The notes: generated by a model not told the origin, from the letters alone. 14,319 nt of DNA from RECG01 sp964444805 (GCA_964444805.1 CAYUIK010000025.1:1-14319); one strand, 5' to 3'; shown: positions 1 through 7,482, counted from the first letter of the stretch. Program-made: numbers and translations.

Positions 1-90
1 AAAATCGATGAAATCGACGACGTACCCCTCGAACGAGCGCTGGAAAAGCTCTTGATTTTCAAAAATCCCGCACATTCACAAACATCATGA
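1..90 (+). CDS. 3' end of an unidentified plus-strand gene (partial)
   Basis: An open frame enters at the left edge in phase 1 and stops at TGA 88-90. It gives a 29-residue C-terminal fragment that begins KIDEIDDVPLERALEKLLIF and ends in a short polar tail (PAHSQTS). The acidic, leucine-rich stretch looks like an amphipathic helix, which suggests real coding sequence and not a shadow, but I recognise no family. It converges on the minus-strand atp operon, and hairpins at 132-151 and 195-229 lie downstream as possible terminators. The opposite strand offers only a very short interrupted reading here. No function can be assigned from this fragment. Confidence 0.45.
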   Translation, partial: KIDEIDDVPLERALEKLLIFKNPAHSQTS

Positions 91-131
91 AATCGCCAAA
101 ACCAAAAATCGGATTATAACCCTTTTGATCG

Positions 132-151
132 AATCGATGCCCATCGATTTT
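132..151 (+). terminator. Weak hairpin, possible terminator of the left-edge gene
   Basis: AATCGAT (132-138) pairs with ATCGATT (143-149) around a GCCC loop, and a short T run ends at 151. The stem has 7 pairs but is AT-rich and the T tract is short, so it may be only an auxiliary terminator for the plus-strand gene ending at 90. Confidence 0.3.
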
Positions 152-184
152 AGTGGGTCGATCATGACTTCAGGGGCACGTCCT

Positions 185-229
185 AAAAAAATCGAGGTAT
201 CCGAACGAATCATTCGGATACCTGTTTTT
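185..229. terminator. Strong bidirectional intrinsic terminator
   Basis: AGGTATCCGAA (195-205) pairs perfectly with TTCGGATACCT (213-223), giving an 11-bp stem with a 7-base loop. Seven A residues at 185-191 read as a U tract on the minus-strand transcript, and five T residues at 225-229 serve the plus strand. It lies 17 bases past the cotH-like stop codon, so it should end the long rpiB-atp-cotH transcript and also stop the convergent transcript from the left. Confidence 0.9.
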
Positions 230-240
230 AGTGGGTTCTT

Positions 241-1758
241 TTAGTCGAACCGTCCGCTCTGATATCGATCACCGTCGATCGCGTAATAGAGCCAAAGCGC
301 ACGATCCGTTAAATAATCACGAACATACTGGACTTGCTCACTGTAGGTTTGCCTCAAAACGACCGGTTGGGGATTAGGCCAGACGTATCGATCAAGAATA
401 TCCCAGCGCTCGAAGTTTCGTTCGGCCTTTTCTTCCATTTGAAGACCCAGATAGGGAATCGCCTGCAAAAGCGGACGAACGGCATCCTGATAGACTTCCT
501 TGTAGCGCAAACGAAAGCGTTCGCGTACATCCGGAATGTCCATCATCAGTTCGAACCAACGATTCTTGTAAGGCAACATCCCATAAAAGTTTTCGGGTCC
601 ATAATCGATATAATCGGCGTTGCCCAGGGCAAGATCGAAATCCCAGAGCGGACCGAGCTTGATCTTACCGGCCGGTTGACGGTAAATGAAGACGCTGCTG
701 AACCCCACATCAACATTTTTGAACAGCTCCTGGACGAGAAAATAGTCGATCCAGTTGTCGAGGTCGATGACGTCCTCATAGCCTTGTTTTCTTATGAGTG
801 CGTCTTCGACTTCCCGTAAAACGTTCTGGATGAACGCTGTATGCTCAATCGTATAGAACGGTTCTTCCATCTCGGGCTCTTTGACCTGATAGGGTATACC
901 TTCGATCAAAAACCACTCGCGACCTTCCTGTTCGTTGTTCTCATAGAAACGATGATCGATCTCCAGGAAATAACCGGTGTCAATCATTTTGGGATTGACC
1001 TCGACTGCAAGTTTCGTATCATAGACCTCGACTTGTTCGGCCAGCGTATAAACCCCTTCATACGATCCGTTGACATAGAGTTCTACCGTTCGAGTCGAAA
1101 TCGCGTGTTCGATGTGGTCGAGCAATCCGCTGAACTTGTGAACGAGCGTGTTTCTGAGAAGCGATTTGTCGGAATATTCAGCGAGCAAAACGTACTTCTT
1201 GGCTTTGGGCAGGCCCAGAATCGACGTTTTGTCTTCGAAACGGATCCGCAACGGCTTCTTCGGCATGAACCACGTCGAGTTACCCCGTCCGCGAACGCGG
1301 ACGTCGGTCGTTTCGTGTTCCAAAACATCGCGACCGTTTTTCTTCGTATGAATCCGAATATCGGCATCAACGTATGTTTCGCGCGTGAGCTGATCGAGCG
1401 TGATTGGCATTTGAATGTCGATGCGGTTGTCATTCTCAGCCGACTCGAGCGGAACGAGCGTCAGCGGAAACCGCACCGTTTCTGTCGCGAAACCGATACG
1501 AATCGTCGCGACGAGTTCGGTATCGGTAACGAAAAAAGGCGACTCGAAGACGAATCGATCCGCGAGCCACTCACCCTCATATCGCCACTCGATCGTTGCC
1601 TCATCCGTTTGCGGAAGCACGAAGTCGGCATTAACGAGACGGGGGAGCTGTTCTTTAATGTCGGATACGACATCATCAAAGTCACCGGCCTGATCGCAGG
1701 CGATCAGGAAAAGGGCACTGAAAAATAGCATGAGCAGGAAAAGCGTCTTTTTGATCAT
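241..1758 (-). CDS. CotH-kinase-family lipoprotein with an N-terminal Ig-like domain
   Basis: This 505-residue protein is predicted to be secreted and lipid-anchored. Residues 1-20 form a signal peptide with lipobox LIAC and acylated Cys21. Residues about 28-103 resemble an atypical bacterial Ig-like domain (alternating strands, a central ITW-like IEW). Residues about 115-430 match the CotH kinase-like family: GRGNSTW (157-163), KKPLRIRF, a KYVLLAEYSDKSLLRN segment, ELYVNGSYEGVYTLAEQ, GYFLEID, and LGPLWDFDLALGN with Asp373 and Asp375 as likely metal/catalytic acids. The Bacillus founding member phosphorylates spore-coat proteins. Many homologues occur in non-sporulating bacteria, where their substrates are mostly unknown. 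ATG 1758 overlaps the DUF1146 stop as ATGA, so it is probably translationally coupled and is the last gene of the atp operon. The substrate cannot be read from the sequence. Confidence 0.88.
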   Translation of the reverse strand: MIKKTLFLLMLFFSALFLIACDQAGDFDDVVSDIKEQLPRLVNADFVLPQTDEATIEWRYEGEWLADRFVFESPFFVTDTELVATIRIGFATETVRFPLTLVPLESAENDNRIDIQMPITLDQLTRETYVDADIRIHTKKNGRDVLEHETTDVRVRGRGNSTWFMPKKPLRIRFEDKTSILGLPKAKKYVLLAEYSDKSLLRNTLVHKFSGLLDHIEHAISTRTVELYVNGSYEGVYTLAEQVEVYDTKLAVEVNPKMIDTGYFLEIDHRFYENNEQEGREWFLIEGIPYQVKEPEMEEPFYTIEHTAFIQNVLREVEDALIRKQGYEDVIDLDNWIDYFLVQELFKNVDVGFSSVFIYRQPAGKIKLGPLWDFDLALGNADYIDYGPENFYGMLPYKNRWFELMMDIPDVRERFRLRYKEVYQDAVRPLLQAIPYLGLQMEEKAERNFERWDILDRYVWPNPQPVVLRQTYSEQVQYVRDYLTDRALWLYYAIDGDRYQSGRFD

Positions 1759-1958
1759 ATATTGATCATCCCGGAGACGCGCACCATGATCTCGGCGAGC
1801 ATGTGAGCGAAGACTAAAGCGAGCAAAAAATAAGCTGTTTTGATCTCCCAGATCTTCATTTTCTCGAACTTGTTCTCGATGTGAAGCGCCCGTAAAATAC
1901 GGAGATTGATCGCGAAAAAGATGAGTAATGAGGTAAAATAGATCAGATCTTCGACCAT
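1755..1958 (-). CDS. DUF1146 (YwzB-like) small membrane protein
   Basis: A 67-residue protein with two hydrophobic segments (about residues 5-24 and 40-62) separated by a basic, charged loop (ENKFEKMKIWEIK). Size, topology and position directly after atpC match the DUF1146 family, of which B. subtilis YwzB is a member just downstream of its atp operon. Its function is not established. The conserved position suggests a link to the ATP synthase or the membrane. ATG 1958 is preceded by an AAAAGGA ribosome-binding site within the 15-base gap after atpC. The stop overlaps the next start as ATGA. Confidence 0.75.
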   Translation of the reverse strand: MVEDLIYFTSLLIFFAINLRILRALHIENKFEKMKIWEIKTAYFLLALVFAHMLAEIMVRVSGMINI

Positions 1959-1973
1959 GTACTCACGTCCTTT

Positions 1974-2363
1974 TCATACTTGACCCGCGCGACTTTTCCG
2001 AATATTCTCCTTGAGCTCGCGTTCCTGTTTCGAAAAGTCGACGTTCTCCTGCTTAACCCGTTCAAGACGCTCGCTTTTCGCGCGTTCGAACGCTTCCTTG
2101 GCTCGTTCGAGCGTCTTGCCGATCTGGCCTTGCAGCGCCATGACGGTTAGCTTGTCATCCTTGAATTCGACGACCGATTGTTCCAAAACGAAGTAGTTGA
2201 CGTACTCCGCGGATACGAGCTTGATATGGCCTTTGCCGATATGAACGACCATCGGGATGTGATCCTTCATGATCGCCATCTCGCCTTCCTTGTTTCGGAT
2301 GACGACGTAGTCGACTTCATCCTCGTAGGACGTTCCCATCTGGGTTAGAACTTTGAAGGTCAT
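1974..2363 (-). CDS. atpC: ATP synthase F1 subunit epsilon
   Basis: 129 residues, the normal epsilon length. The N-terminal half (residues 1-83) is the beta-sandwich that binds gamma and the c-ring. The C-terminal half is a highly charged two-helix region that can inhibit ATP hydrolysis. The sandwich is divergent: the usual GILPGHAPL-type turn reads AIMKDHIPMV, and the second helix is rich in Lys, Glu and Arg. I do not see the I/LDxxRA ATP-binding motif known from Bacillus epsilon. ATG 2363 overlaps the atpD stop as ATGA. Assignment rests on the fold-level pattern and on its fixed place after beta. Confidence 0.92.
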   Translation of the reverse strand: MTFKVLTQMGTSYEDEVDYVVIRNKEGEMAIMKDHIPMVVHIGKGHIKLVSAEYVNYFVLEQSVVEFKDDKLTVMALQGQIGKTLERAKEAFERAKSERLERVKQENVDFSKQERELKENIRKSRAGQV

Positions 2364-3739
2364 AGGGTTTTCGCCTTCTTTAGTGCATCGTCGATCGTAC
2401 CGACCATGGAAAAGGCCTCTTCCGGCAAGTCGTCGTGCTTGCCGTCGATGATCTCTTTGAATCCGCGAATCGTTTCCCGCAGAGGCACGAACGAACCCGG
2501 AACACCGGTGAACTGTTCGGCCACGTGCATGTTCTGAGACAAGAAAACTTGGATTCGGCGGGCCCGATGAACGATGAGCTTGTCCTCATCGGTCAGTTCG
2601 TCCATCCCGAGAATGGCGATGATATCTAAAAGTTCATGGTAACGTTGGATCATCTGTTGGACTTTTCGAGCGGTATCGTAGTGGTCCTTGCCGACGATGT
2701 GCGGCGCGAGTGCTCGCGATGTGGACTCAAGCGGATCGACCGCGGGATAAATCCCGATCTCCGTAAGCTTTCGACTCAGGTTGGTCGTCGCGTCCAAATG
2801 TGAGAAAACAGTTGCCGGAGCAGGATCCGTATAGTCATCGGCGGGGACGTAGATCGCCTGGATCGATGTAATCGATCCGTTCTTCGTCGACGTAATCCGT
2901 TCCTGAAGACGTCCCATCTCGGTTGCCAGAGTCGGCTGATAGCCAACGGCCGAAGGCATCCGTCCGAGCAAAGCGGAAACTTCGCTACCCGCTTGAATGA
3001 AACGGAAAATATTGTCGATGAACAGAAGAACGTCGGTCTTCTTTTCATCGCGGAAGTGTTCGGCCATCGTCAGTCCGGTTAATCCGACGCGCATACGCGC
3101 TCCCGGTGGTTCGTTCATCTGACCAAAAACGAGTGCGGTCTTATCCAACACACCGGACTCCTTCATTTCTTCGTAGAGGTCGTTACCCTCACGGGTTCGT
3201 TCACCGACGCCGGCAAACACGGAAATTCCTTCCTTTTCCTGAGCAATCGTGTGGATCAACTCCTGGATCAAAACGGTCTTACCGACACCAGCACCACCGA
3301 AAAGACCGATCTTTCCACCCTTGATATAGGGTGCCAGCAAGTCGATGACTTTGATTCCCGTTTCGAGAATTTCGACGTCGCTCGCCAGATCATGGAATGC
3401 TGGAGAATCCCGATGAATCGACATCTTAGGCGCGTCATTAAGGTCCGGACCATCATCGATCGGTTCCCCGAGCACATTGAAAATACGTCCGAGCACCATG
3501 TCGCCAACGGGTACGCGAATCGAGTCGTTCATCGACTCGACCACGAGGTCGCGACGAAGTCCTTCCGTCGCCTCGAGGGCGATCGTGCGTACGATGTGAT
3601 CCCCCATGTGCAAAGCGACCTCTAGCGTCACCTTCTTATCGTCTCCTTGAACGATGAGGGCGTCATTGATGGCGGGCAGTTCATCTTCGAAATAAACGTC
3701 GACGACCGGGCCAATGACTTGTTTTACGATACCTTGCAT
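2360..3739 (-). CDS. atpD: ATP synthase F1 subunit beta (catalytic)
   Basis: 459 residues, full length. Beta carries the catalytic nucleotide sites of F1. Visible signatures are the P-loop GGAGVGKT (148-155), the catalytic-base region GERTREGNDLY (Glu180), the ALVFGQMNEPPGAR segment, the Walker B strand LLFIDNIFRF, the PADDYTDPAPAT stretch, and DELTDED (380-386) in place of E. coli DELSEED. The DELTDED loop contacts gamma and epsilon. ATG 3739 has a good GAGAGGAG ribosome-binding site in the 15-base gap after atpG, and the 3' end overlaps atpC by ATGA. No truncation or missing catalytic residue is seen. Confidence 0.99.
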   Translation of the reverse strand: MQGIVKQVIGPVVDVYFEDELPAINDALIVQGDDKKVTLEVALHMGDHIVRTIALEATEGLRRDLVVESMNDSIRVPVGDMVLGRIFNVLGEPIDDGPDLNDAPKMSIHRDSPAFHDLASDVEILETGIKVIDLLAPYIKGGKIGLFGGAGVGKTVLIQELIHTIAQEKEGISVFAGVGERTREGNDLYEEMKESGVLDKTALVFGQMNEPPGARMRVGLTGLTMAEHFRDEKKTDVLLFIDNIFRFIQAGSEVSALLGRMPSAVGYQPTLATEMGRLQERITSTKNGSITSIQAIYVPADDYTDPAPATVFSHLDATTNLSRKLTEIGIYPAVDPLESTSRALAPHIVGKDHYDTARKVQQMIQRYHELLDIIAILGMDELTDEDKLIVHRARRIQVFLSQNMHVAEQFTGVPGSFVPLRETIRGFKEIIDGKHDDLPEEAFSMVGTIDDALKKAKTL

Positions 3740-3754
3740 GATCGTTCTCCTCTC

Positions 3755-4594
3755 TTAAACGCTCGATCCATTGACGATGTCAATGATCTCACTCGTAATT
3801 TCTTGTTGGCGTGCTCTGTGATATGCCGTATTGAGCTTGGCGACGATATCCTTGGCGTTATCGGTCGCGTTTTTCATCGCGATCATCCGTGATGCGTGTT
3901 CGCTTAGTTTGGCATCCGCCAGCGCTGAAAAGATGCTGCTCTCGATATAGACGTCGATCGTCTCTTCGAGTACGTCGATCGGGTCGACATCATAGGCGTA
4001 CGTTTCACCGACGGACTTGTTCTCGATCTCGATCGGCAAAATGGTCTTATACGTCACGTCCTGCGTTCCCGTATTGATATAGTGATTGTGATAGAGTGTC
4101 ACGCGATCGATGAACCCTTCCAAAAACGCCTCTTTGATCAGGTGGGCATACTCTCGGAAAACCACGGTGGAAAGGTCATCCCGATGATAGATGATCTGCT
4201 TGTTGATCAGCGGTAACGCCTTTTTCTTGGCGAAATAATAGCCTTTCTTGCCCAGGACGAAAACCTGGTAGGTTGTCTTATCCCGGTCTTCGATCGCTTT
4301 CGTAAAAGCTTTAAAGAGTTGGTTGTGGTAACTCCCACACAGACCACGATCGCTCGTAACGAGAACGAAGAGTTCGTGCTTTCCATCGTTCGGTTCCGTT
4401 AAGCGATGTTTCTCATGGATACTCGAATCGGCTTCTCTTAGAACACGATCGATTTCCTGCAAAAAGGCCTTCGTGTGGTCGAGGAGTTCGGTCGAACGCT
4501 TCAGTTTGGACAGCGCGATGTTATGCATTGCTTGCGTAATGCTCGCTGTTTTCTTGATGGCATCGATGCGCTTTTTGATATCCTTGAGTGGCAT
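3755..4594 (-). CDS. atpG: ATP synthase F1 subunit gamma (rotor shaft)
   Basis: 279 residues, typical for gamma. The N-terminal helix (MPLKDIKKRIDAIKKTASIT, followed by QAMHNIALSKL) and the C-terminal helix (DNAKDIVAKLNTAYHRARQQ) are the two antiparallel shaft helices that turn inside the alpha3beta3 ring. The central Rossmann-like domain includes the conserved TSDRGLCGSYH (about residues 99-109). The ATG at 4594 follows the atpA stop directly (TAGATG, no gap), with GAGGA eight bases upstream inside atpA, so translation is probably coupled. Confidence 0.97.
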   Translation of the reverse strand: MPLKDIKKRIDAIKKTASITQAMHNIALSKLKRSTELLDHTKAFLQEIDRVLREADSSIHEKHRLTEPNDGKHELFVLVTSDRGLCGSYHNQLFKAFTKAIEDRDKTTYQVFVLGKKGYYFAKKKALPLINKQIIYHRDDLSTVVFREYAHLIKEAFLEGFIDRVTLYHNHYINTGTQDVTYKTILPIEIENKSVGETYAYDVDPIDVLEETIDVYIESSIFSALADAKLSEHASRMIAMKNATDNAKDIVAKLNTAYHRARQQEITSEIIDIVNGSSV

Positions 4595-6100
4595 CTAGAT
4601 CATCCTCTTCAATTCGCGGATAAAGGTGTCGAGTCCCTCTTTTTCAGGGAGTTTCTTCGTCTCTTGTAGCTCTTTTTTAATCGCTTTACCGCGTTCATTC
4701 ATATCGAGTCCCTGGTCAATCTCTTTTTCGAGTGCTTTGACCTGTTCGAGTTCGAGATCGTCCATATGACCTTCGGCCAGCGCGTAGACCGAAACGATCT
4801 GCGTCGGCATAGAGGTCAGTTCATGGACATCCTGTTTCAGGAGTTCTACGGTTTTCCTGCCTCGTTCGAGTCGTTTCTTGGCTGCCGGATCGAGGTCCGA
4901 ACCGAACTGGACGAACGCCTCGAGCTCGCGATAATTTGCGAGGTTGATGCGTAGGGTTCCCGCGACTTTTTTCATCGCTTTCCATTGTGCGGCACCGCCG
5001 ACACGCGAGACGCTCAAACCGGCGTTGATCGCCGGACGAATACCGGAATAGAAGAGTTCACTCGCGAGAAAAATTTGGCCATCGGTAATGGAAATGACGT
5101 TGGTCGGAATATAGGCCGAGATATCGCCTGCCTTCGTTTCGATAATCGGCAAGGCGGTAATGCTGCCGCCCCCGAGCTTGTCGTTGAGGCGGGCGGAACG
5201 CTCGAGTAGACGCGAATGCAAATAAAAGACGTCCCCGGGATACGCTTCGCGTCCAGGAGGTCTTCTCAAGAGAAGCGAGAGTTCGCGGTAAGCGACGGCG
5301 TGTTTCGAAAGGTCGTCATAGACGATCAGTACGTCCTTACCTTGTTTCATGAAGTATTCGCCCATCGTCACTCCGGCAAAAGGCGCCATATAGAGCAGCG
5401 TCCCTTCTTTGGATGCTCCGGCAGCGATGACGATCGTGTAATCCATCGCTCCCCGCTTCTTGAACAGTTCGACAAGCGCGGTCACGCTCGATTCTTTCTG
5501 ACCGATCGCGACATAGATGCAGATAACGTCCTTGCCGCGCTGATTGATGATCGTATCAACAGCGAGCGTCGTTTTACCCGTTTGCCGGTCACCGATGATC
5601 AGTTCGCGTTGTCCACGACCGATCGGGACGAGCGCGTCGATGACTTTGATTCCGGTCTCAAGCGACGCATTGATCGCACCCCGCTGCATGACCCCTTGGG
5701 CTTTCTGTTCGACCGGAAGGTATGTCGAAGCCTCGATTTCTCCCCCTTGATCAAGCGGAACACCGAGCGGATTGACGACACGCCCAAGCAAGGCCTCCCC
5801 GACCGGAACTTCAAAAATGCGCTTCGTCGTCTTGACGAGATCGCCTTCCTTGATTCGGTCGCTGTCACCAAGAAGAATGACACCGACATGGTGTTCTTCC
5901 AAGTTGAAGACGAGTCCCCGCACGCCGTGTGGAAACTCGAGCATCTCACCCATCATCGCCTGTTGCAGTCCGTAAACGATGGCGATACCATCGCCGACCG
6001 AGAGGACCTTTCCGATGTTTTCGAGCTTGACGTCCTGTTCGAACGATTCGATCTGCCTCTTTATAATTTCAGTCATTTCCTGTACTTTGATCTTGGACAC
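4595..6100 (-). CDS. atpA: ATP synthase F1 subunit alpha
   Basis: 501 residues, full length. Alpha holds the non-catalytic nucleotide sites and provides the arginine finger to beta. Motifs seen: the N-terminal stalk-contacting helix (residues 1-25), the P-loop GDRQTGKT (170-177), VAIGQKESSV, GREAYPGDVFYLHSRLLERS, and GLSVSRVGGAAQ with the expected arginine finger at Arg366. One small deviation is EQKAQGVMQR where most alphas have an APG. The start is GTG at 6100. An AGAGGTGG ribosome-binding site sits about ten bases upstream in the atpH/atpA gap, and no ATG precedes the conserved N-terminus. Confidence 0.99.
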   Translation of the reverse strand: MSKIKVQEMTEIIKRQIESFEQDVKLENIGKVLSVGDGIAIVYGLQQAMMGEMLEFPHGVRGLVFNLEEHHVGVILLGDSDRIKEGDLVKTTKRIFEVPVGEALLGRVVNPLGVPLDQGGEIEASTYLPVEQKAQGVMQRGAINASLETGIKVIDALVPIGRGQRELIIGDRQTGKTTLAVDTIINQRGKDVICIYVAIGQKESSVTALVELFKKRGAMDYTIVIAAGASKEGTLLYMAPFAGVTMGEYFMKQGKDVLIVYDDLSKHAVAYRELSLLLRRPPGREAYPGDVFYLHSRLLERSARLNDKLGGGSITALPIIETKAGDISAYIPTNVISITDGQIFLASELFYSGIRPAINAGLSVSRVGGAAQWKAMKKVAGTLRINLANYRELEAFVQFGSDLDPAAKKRLERGRKTVELLKQDVHELTSMPTQIVSVYALAEGHMDDLELEQVKALEKEIDQGLDMNERGKAIKKELQETKKLPEKEGLDTFIRELKRMI

Positions 6101-6116
6101 GGGAAAAACACCACCT

Positions 6117-6626
6117 CTAGATTGTCAATTTCAATTCCTCGAGCTCACGCGCGATCGAACGATCGAGCGACTGCCCGTTATGTACGATCCGAATGCCCCC
6201 GATCAGATGCTCGTTAAAAATGATCTCGAGATCGACCTGTCTGCCAAGTCGTTTTTCAAGGACAGATGCGATCGCTTCTTTTTGGGATTCCTTAATCGTC
6301 TGGGCCGTATAAATATAGACATGCGCGATTTTCTGATGTTCTCTTGCCAAGTATGCCCAGGCATCATGGATCTCAAAGAACATGTGCATGTGATTCTTGT
6401 GGGCGAGCATTTTCAAGAGCGCCAAAAACGAGGCTTCATAGGGAAGCTCCTCGATCATCCGCTGTTTCTTTGTTTCGGATACCATCGGTGAATCCATCAG
6501 TTCGATCCACGATTCGTTACCGTCAAGGAGTTCTTTGAAGGTCGCGATCTCATGAGCGATCTGCTCGAATTTGCCGCGTTCGAGCGCGATATCATGGAAC
6601 GCTTTGCCATAATTGTGTGCGCTCAT
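6117..6626 (-). CDS. atpH: ATP synthase F1 subunit delta
   Basis: 169 residues, near the usual 175-180. Delta joins the top of F1 to the b-subunit stalk. The N-terminal helical domain (NYGKAFHDIALERGKFEQIA) and the C-terminal HNGQSLDRSIARELEEL, a variant of the delta 'D.SL...L..L' ending, fit the family. The most conserved part is the IIFNEHLIGGIRIVHNGQSL segment. ATG 6626 lies one base after the atpF TAA with no strong separate Shine-Dalgarno, so it is probably expressed by coupling to atpF. Confidence 0.95.
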   Translation of the reverse strand: MSAHNYGKAFHDIALERGKFEQIAHEIATFKELLDGNESWIELMDSPMVSETKKQRMIEELPYEASFLALLKMLAHKNHMHMFFEIHDAWAYLAREHQKIAHVYIYTAQTIKESQKEAIASVLEKRLGRQVDLEIIFNEHLIGGIRIVHNGQSLDRSIARELEELKLTI

Positions 6627-6627
6627 G

Positions 6628-7161
6628 TTACGCGCTCGTTTCTTTCGTTAGATCGCTGATGATGTCCTCGTGCATCTGTTCGTCGATCTCGCGTTTTACG
6701 ATCTTACGGGCGGCCGCGAAAGCGACTTCCTTGATCGCTTCCTTAACGCGTTCATTGGCGCGCTCGATCTCGAACTCGATGTCTTTTTCGGTCTGTTCCA
6801 TACGTCTTTTAGCTTCGGCTTTCGCGCTCTGGATCAACGCTTCTTGTTGGCGGTAGGCATCCTCGATCAGCTTTTCCTTGAGCGCTGTCGTCTCCGCCTT
6901 CATCTTTTCATAATCGGCGTGGGACTGTTCCTGCATCTTTTTCGCTTCACTCCGCTCACGATCAGCTTCTTCAATCGCCTTGGTCAGTGCCTCTTGACGC
7001 GTTTCCAAAAAATCGGTGACGCGTTTCCAAAGAAATTGGCGAACGAAAAAGACGAGCACGAGTAGCGCCAATAAGTTCAGCACGACGATGTCCGGTCGAT
7101 TCATGACCGAGTTCAAACCGTCTTCGATACTTCTCGATACCTCATTGAATATTTCAGTCAC
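6628..7161 (-). CDS. atpF: ATP synthase Fo subunit b (peripheral stalk)
   Basis: 177 residues. After a short amphipathic start there is one membrane span (about residues 24-43, VVLNLLALLVLVFFVRQFLW). A long, charged, alanine-rich helix follows to about residue 160 and forms the coiled-coil stator dimer that reaches delta. The start is a GTG at 7161 with an AAAGGA site nine bases upstream in the 21-base gap after atpE. No better ATG exists before the membrane segment. A single atpF is present, so a homodimeric stalk is expected. Confidence 0.97.
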   Translation of the reverse strand: MTEIFNEVSRSIEDGLNSVMNRPDIVVLNLLALLVLVFFVRQFLWKRVTDFLETRQEALTKAIEEADRERSEAKKMQEQSHADYEKMKAETTALKEKLIEDAYRQQEALIQSAKAEAKRRMEQTEKDIEFEIERANERVKEAIKEVAFAAARKIVKREIDEQMHEDIISDLTKETSA

Positions 7162-7182
7162 GCGATCAAATCCTTTGTGTTT

Positions 7183-7461
7183 TTATTTATTGATCAAAAT
7201 GAAAGCGATGATCAAGCCATAGAGACCAGTCGTCTCCGCAACTGCCTGACCGATGATCATCGTTGTCGTGATCTTACCCGATGCTTCGGGTTGGCGACCA
7301 ACGGCTTCAACGGCTTTGGATGCGGCAATCCCTTGACCGATACCGGTACCAACGCCCGTGAAAACGGCGATACCAGCTCCGAGATATGCGAGTCCGGCGG
7401 CATAGAATTCATTAGGAACTACGTCTAAAACGGGTAGAATTTGGTTGATAAGTGTTAGCAT
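7183..7461 (-). CDS. atpE: ATP synthase Fo subunit c, with Na+-type ion site
   Basis: 92 residues, a two-helix hairpin with the glycine-rich first helix (GAGIAVFTGVGTGIGQG) and the polar loop RQPEA. The second helix holds the ion-binding carboxylate Glu76. Gln43, Val74, Glu76, Thr77 and Tyr81 fall at exactly the spacing of Gln32, Val63, Glu65, Ser66 and Tyr70 in the Na+-binding c subunit of Ilyobacter tartaricus, so Na+ coupling is predicted. Proton-type c subunits such as that of B. subtilis lack the Gln and the hydroxyl after Glu. The N-terminus is about 11 residues longer than that of Ilyobacter c. ATG 7461 has an AAAAGGAG site upstream. Confidence 0.98.
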   Translation of the reverse strand: MLTLINQILPVLDVVPNEFYAAGLAYLGAGIAVFTGVGTGIGQGIAASKAVEAVGRQPEASGKITTTMIIGQAVAETTGLYGLIIAFILINK

Positions 7462-7482
7462 ACGTATGATTCTCCTTTTTCT

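Larger units (their letters stand above)
91..240. other. Intergenic region between convergent genes
   Basis: This 150-base gap lies between the plus-strand fragment ending at 90 and the cotH-like stop at 241. It holds two hairpins (132-149 and 195-223), each followed on the plus strand by the same 11-base string TTTTAGTGGGT (148-158 and 226-236). A TATAAT-like hexamer can be read on the minus strand at 118-113, but it has no good -35 and no gene behind it. No convincing small gene was seen. Confidence 0.6.

Noticed and set aside
113..118. TATAAT-like hexamer on the minus strand
   Set aside because: There is no acceptable -35, no extended -10, and only a tiny interrupted frame downstream on that strand.
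164..244. A 26-codon plus-strand reading that starts at ATG 164 and runs through the terminator
   Set aside because: It spans the 11-bp terminator stem and the cotH stop region, with no ribosome-binding site, so it is a chance frame.
841..1728. Long open frame (295 codons) on the plus strand inside the cotH-like gene
   Set aside because: It is the antisense shadow of a gene with clear family motifs. Its translation is low in complexity and matches nothing recognisable.
5216..6217. 333-codon plus-strand open frame opposite atpA
   Set aside because: It is an antisense shadow of atpA, favoured by the TCG/GAT-rich codon use, and lacks a ribosome-binding site and family signature.
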